Part shown: one piece after another, positions 17,051-20,637 of the stretch
How positions within the stretch are numbered: position 1 is the stretch's first letter
Layout of the letters: every line of letters starts with the position of its first letter
Source: DASXTB01 sp036505615
GTDB taxonomy: Bacteria > Acidobacteriota > UBA6911 > JACQSX01
Length of the DNA: 20,637 nt
Direction: 5' to 3'
Assembly: GCA_036505615.1 (NCBI GenBank)
Contig: DASXTB010000345.1
Span: 1-20,637 of the forward strand
Translations under genes and position numbers: made by a program
Notes under the pieces: model-generated
Database searches by the model: none
Told to the model about the DNA's origin: nothing
What the model saw: the letters and a program-made list of their open reading frames with translations, nothing else

Positions 17051-19429
17051 ATGGCAGTTTACAAGAGTGCGATCTGGACCGCAAAGGAAGCCTCCAACGC
17101 AGTGCATGACAGGCCCGAAGACACATTTCCCGAAGCCCAGGGCACCATGGAAGCCTGGATCCAGGCTGCTCCCGTGGGAATTGTCGCCCAAGACCGTGAT
17201 GCCAAAGTTATCTTCTGGAACCCGGCCGCCGAGCGAATGTTCGGCTGGCTCAAACAGGAGGTATTGGGTCGGACCCTTCCCATCATCCCTGAAGGCAAAC
17301 AGGAGGAGTACCGATCGATTCGTGCACGGACGCTTCGGGGCGAAACGATCACCAACTTGGAGGTACAGCGGGTAAGAAAGGACGAATCGCTGATTGACAT
17401 CAGCTTGTCAACAGCCGCTGTTCGCGATACCCATGGCGGCGTTAGCGCCACGATCGGAGTGATGGTCGATATCACGGAAGGCAAGCGTCTGGAAGAAAGG
17501 CTTCGCCTGCAGACCCAGGCTCTTGAGGCCACCGCCAGCGGCGTAGTCATTACCGATCCCCAAGGGACTATTCTTTGGGTTAACCCCGCTTTCACCTCAC
17601 TGGCAGGCTATCAGCCCGAAGAAGCGGTTGGCAAGAATGTCTCTATTCTAAAGTCAGGACTGCATCCCCGCGATTTCTACCTTAATCTTTGGGAGACGAT
17701 TCTGGCCGGAGAGGTTTGGCATGGCGAGATGTTCAACCGCCGGAAAGATGGAAGCTTTTATCCCGAAGAACAGACCATTACTCCTGTGCGCTCTGACCGC
17801 GGGGAGATCACACATTTTATCGCCATCAAGTGCGATGTCAGCGGCCGCAAACAGGCGGAGGAAACTCTGCGCGAGAGCGAAAAGAAGTATCGAGAGCTCG
17901 TCAATGATGTAAATGATGGCGTCTGCGTTGTAGATAGCGTGGGAAGAATAACGTTCGCCAATCGGGCGCTCGCCACGATACACGGTTTTGATTCCCCAGA
18001 AAGCCTTTTAGACCGGAAACTTTTCGATTTTCTCGCGCCATCGGCGTCGGCTGATATCCGAGAGCTTTTCGAAACCAGTATGGCAACTCAAGAACAACCT
18101 GATGTGATTACTGCGGAGATCGTCCGCCCAGACGGAACGCACGCCTTCGTCGAGTTGAAGCCTGCGGCCATAGTCCATGAGGGTAGGACAGTGGGCGCGA
18201 GAAGTATCGTCCGCGACATTACACAACGCGTGAAGGCGGAGGAAGAGCGAAGAACCTTAGAAAGTCAAATGGTTCAAATGCAGAAAATGGAGGCCGTAGG
18301 ACTGTTGGCTGGGGGGATAGCTCACGACTTCAACAACCTTCTGACGGGGATCATCGGTTACTCCACACTGCTACTAGACCAGGTGGGTCCCGAATCCCCG
18401 ATAGGTCGCGACCTTGGCGAGATAATTGAGTTGGGAAACCGTGGTGCGACCCTGACGCGCCAGCTTCTCGCTTTCAGCCGGAAACAAACCCTGCAGCCTG
18501 TGGTATTGAGCCTCAATGATCTAGTCGAGAGCACCCTCAAAATACTAGGGCGGGTGATAGGAGAAGATATTGAGTTGCATTTTTGTCCTTTACACGACTT
18601 GTGGAACGTTCGAGCTGATCCAGGCCAAATTGAACAGGTGCTAATGAATTTGGCCGTCAATGCCCGAGATGCTATGCCCAATGGAGGCAAACTCGTTATT
18701 GAAGCTTCCAACACAAACATTGGTCGAGAATACGCCGATACTCATGAATGGATTGAACCTGGTTCTTACGTCATGTTGGCCATCTCAGACAATGGCTCTG
18801 GGATGGACGCGCAAACCCAAAGGCGGATATTCGAGCCTTTTTTTACAACGAAGGAGGTGGGCAAAGGCACTGGCCTCGGCCTCTCCACCGTTTATGGCAT
18901 CGTGAAGCAACACAAAGGACATATTCTCGTCTGTAGCGAGGTCGGCAAGGGGACTACGTTCAAAATCTACCTTCCTCGGTCCAATGGAAAGGCCATAGAC
19001 CCAGCAACAGAGCCGGAGCAATGCGTTCCACCCTCCGGAACAGAAACGATCCTGATTGCGGAGGATCAGGATCGGGTTCGAGCCATCGTCAAAGGCTGTT
19101 TGGAAGCCCAAGGCTACACGGTTCTGTGCGCTTCGTGCCCCGCCGAGGCTCAAGCTCTGTTCTTGCAAAACCGGCAACGAATAGCTCTCCTTCTTACCGA
19201 TTTTGTAATGCCTGGATGTTCCGGCAGAGAGCTTTACGAACGGCTTTCAGAAATTCAACCGGCTCTCAAAGTCCTGTACATGTCGGGTTATCCTGAAATG
19301 GCTATGGCACAGAATCGTACTCTGGAGCCAGGTGCGCCCTTCATCTCAAAGCCGTTTACGCCGGCAGTCCTGGCACGAAAAGTCCGCGAAATATTAGATC
19401 GCACTGGGGCGCGCCCAGTAGAGTCTTAG
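17051..19429 (+). CDS. Three-PAS hybrid histidine kinase with C-terminal receiver
   Basis: Protein of 792 residues without membrane segments, so probably cytoplasmic. Order: PAS1 (about 33-140), PAS2 (about 155-270, with FNRRKDGSFYPEEQTI), PAS3 (about 280-395), a DHp domain with H425 in GGIAHDFNNLLTGIIGY, a catalytic domain with NLAVNARDAMP, DNGSGM, FEPFFTTKE and GKGTGLGLS, then a receiver (about 665-785) with ETILIAEDQD, phospho-acceptor D717 in LLLTDFVMPG and KPF. This matches the common NtrB-like hybrid kinases whose receiver has no DNA-binding output. No Cys/His ligand pattern for a bound haem or cluster is obvious in the PAS domains. The start has GAAGGAGA upstream. A GTG 4 nt after its stop begins the next gene. 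The partner regulator is not in the window. Confidence 0.92.
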   Translation: MAVYKSAIWTAKEASNAVHDRPEDTFPEAQGTMEAWIQAAPVGIVAQDRDAKVIFWNPAAERMFGWLKQEVLGRTLPIIPEGKQEEYRSIRARTLRGETITNLEVQRVRKDESLIDISLSTAAVRDTHGGVSATIGVMVDITEGKRLEERLRLQTQALEATASGVVITDPQGTILWVNPAFTSLAGYQPEEAVGKNVSILKSGLHPRDFYLNLWETILAGEVWHGEMFNRRKDGSFYPEEQTITPVRSDRGEITHFIAIKCDVSGRKQAEETLRESEKKYRELVNDVNDGVCVVDSVGRITFANRALATIHGFDSPESLLDRKLFDFLAPSASADIRELFETSMATQEQPDVITAEIVRPDGTHAFVELKPAAIVHEGRTVGARSIVRDITQRVKAEEERRTLESQMVQMQKMEAVGLLAGGIAHDFNNLLTGIIGYSTLLLDQVGPESPIGRDLGEIIELGNRGATLTRQLLAFSRKQTLQPVVLSLNDLVESTLKILGRVIGEDIELHFCPLHDLWNVRADPGQIEQVLMNLAVNARDAMPNGGKLVIEASNTNIGREYADTHEWIEPGSYVMLAISDNGSGMDAQTQRRIFEPFFTTKEVGKGTGLGLSTVYGIVKQHKGHILVCSEVGKGTTFKIYLPRSNGKAIDPATEPEQCVPPSGTETILIAEDQDRVRAIVKGCLEAQGYTVLCASCPAEAQALFLQNRQRIALLLTDFVMPGCSGRELYERLSEIQPALKVLYMSGYPEMAMAQNRTLEPGAPFISKPFTPAVLARKVREILDRTGARPVES

Positions 19430-19433
19430 ACAA

Positions 19434-20612
19434 GTGAAAAGGCAGATTCGTCACGTGATTCGCTATTGCGCAGCCGGGACAGCTCTGCTGTGTGTTGTTG
19501 CCGTGGGCCTTTCCGCTCTGATTAACTATACTCTGCCTATCCAATCGCAGGTGGTGGATCGGCTCTCGGCGCTGGAAAAAGCGCGTGTGGCTGAAGTATT
19601 CCACTTGCGGCAGACCTTGGGCGACAAAGTTTGGCCAGGCTGGGGACAAAAGGATATACCCGTTATTGTCTATAATGAGAAGTATGCTTTCCTGATCGGT
19701 TATCCCAATCCCCCCGCTGGATGGATTAAGATGCCTCAACGGGCAATGCGCGGCGGCCCGTGGCAGACAGTCCAAGACGACACGTTCGACGGCCAGCTCT
19801 ACTATCGTCAGCAATTACCAGATCCGAACAGAACGCCAGAGAGTTTTACAGTGCTTGTGGGCGAGCGTTGGGTCGCTAGCATTCAGACCAGAGAATACGC
19901 TGAAATTTCCTTTTACAAGGAGTTTGGAAAGCAGCTCCCTCGCCTATTGAAAGGGATTTTCCCCTACGCGGTGGTCTGGAATCTTTTGATGGGTGAGACT
20001 GATACTTACATCGGAGCTGTCGAACACGAAGCCTTTCATTCTTTCCAAGGGATGTTGGCTCCGTCGCGCCTGAAGGAAGCCGAAAGCATTAATCACATTG
20101 AGGCACAGTATCATTGGGATGATTCAACTTTGAACGACGCGTGGCAGGGCGAAATGAATCTGCTGGTGCAAGCGGTACGTGCGGCATCGGTCAGCACGGC
20201 AGCCGAATTGGCTCATCATTTCCTAGCTGAGCGGGACAAGCGCCGAGCGGCATCTAACCTGATACCTGAGTTGATAGATTATGAGCGACAGCGCGAATGG
20301 CTTGAAGGGCTTGCCAAATATGCCGAGGTGTCTGTTGGACGGATAGCCGCTACCACGCCTAGCTATAGGCCCGTTCCAGCCCTGACTGTGGATCCCAACT
20401 TCAAGCACTACGCCACCCGCGAGCGTTTCTGGTCACAGCAGCTTGATGAAGCCCGGCGGACGATGGGCCGTAAAGGCGAAGTCCGCTTTTATTACAGCGG
20501 CATGGCCCAGGCGGCGCTTTTAGATCGCCTATTATCCGGTTGGAAAAAGCGAATTTTCAATCAAGGTGTAGCGTTGGAGGATCTGCTGCGGGAGATTGTT
20601 CACCGGCCTTAA
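19434..20612 (+). CDS. Membrane-anchored protein with an HEXXH metallopeptidase motif
   Basis: Protein of 392 residues that I do not assign to a named family. An N-terminal membrane helix or uncleaved signal (about 12-32) puts the rest outside the cytoplasm. VEHEAFHSFQG contains H198-E199-x-x-H202, the zinc motif of metallopeptidases. WLEGLAKYAEV with E291 resembles the glutamate helix (E-G-x-A-x-[YF]) that supplies the third ligand in gluzincins. A periplasmic or surface zinc peptidase is therefore plausible but not proven. It starts at a GTG 4 nt after the kinase stop with no clear ribosome-binding site, which suggests translation coupled to the kinase. No terminator is visible in the 25 bp left after its stop. 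Confidence 0.7.
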   Translation: MKRQIRHVIRYCAAGTALLCVVAVGLSALINYTLPIQSQVVDRLSALEKARVAEVFHLRQTLGDKVWPGWGQKDIPVIVYNEKYAFLIGYPNPPAGWIKMPQRAMRGGPWQTVQDDTFDGQLYYRQQLPDPNRTPESFTVLVGERWVASIQTREYAEISFYKEFGKQLPRLLKGIFPYAVVWNLLMGETDTYIGAVEHEAFHSFQGMLAPSRLKEAESINHIEAQYHWDDSTLNDAWQGEMNLLVQAVRAASVSTAAELAHHFLAERDKRRAASNLIPELIDYERQREWLEGLAKYAEVSVGRIAATTPSYRPVPALTVDPNFKHYATRERFWSQQLDEARRTMGRKGEVRFYYSGMAQAALLDRLLSGWKKRIFNQGVALEDLLREIVHRP

Positions 20613-20637
20613 CATCAAACTGCACCTGAGAGCAGCA

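Overview
The window looks like chromosomal DNA of a soil or peat Acidobacteriota-type bacterium. The clearest lineage hint is a VWFA-related protein of the type typical of Acidobacteria (2644-3672). Multihaem cytochromes and several kinds of palindromic or repeat-like sequence in the gaps agree with this. The assignment is inferred from gene content only.

Layout. 1-2293 (minus strand): an MFS transporter cut by the window edge and an NTP_transf_5-type nucleotidyltransferase, separated by an 84-bp element with inverted ends. 2644-3672 (plus): a secreted VWA protein. 3673-3945: an inverted repeat and a 33-nt remnant of the 3' end of a tRNA-Gly, a candidate integration scar. 3946-9182 (minus): a universal stress protein, then a decahaem MtrA/DmsE-type cytochrome, an MtrB/PioB-type outer-membrane barrel overlapping it by 4 nt, and a membrane-anchored ChaN/Tiki-fold-like protein. 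9276-14658 (plus, divergent): pyruvate:ferredoxin oxidoreductase (nifJ), a small two-CXXC protein that overlaps its end, and a NapC/NirT-type cytochrome with seven haem motifs. 14659-15131: a gap with a decayed universal stress gene ending at a repeat. 15132-16770 (plus): a ferritin-like protein, a DnaJ-type zinc-finger miniprotein and a RIC/YtfE di-iron repair protein. 17051-20612 (plus): a three-PAS hybrid histidine kinase and a membrane-anchored HEXXH metallopeptidase-like protein.

How the genes may work together (inference). The NapC-like protein could take electrons from quinol, the decahaem cytochrome could carry them across the periplasm, and the barrel could hold the cytochrome in the outer membrane. 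This resembles a CymA-MtrA-MtrB route, with no MtrC-type surface cytochrome in view. PFOR would be a low-potential electron source or a fermentative partner.

The most striking regulatory signal is a set of sigma-54 type -24/-12 promoters (TGG-N8-TTGC). Two lie back to back in the 93 bp between the stress-protein gene and nifJ. Two lie in tandem before the decahaem cytochrome, and one precedes the zinc-finger/RIC pair. Their positions also settle which start codons are credible for the stress protein and nifJ. No sigma-54 activator gene is present in the window.
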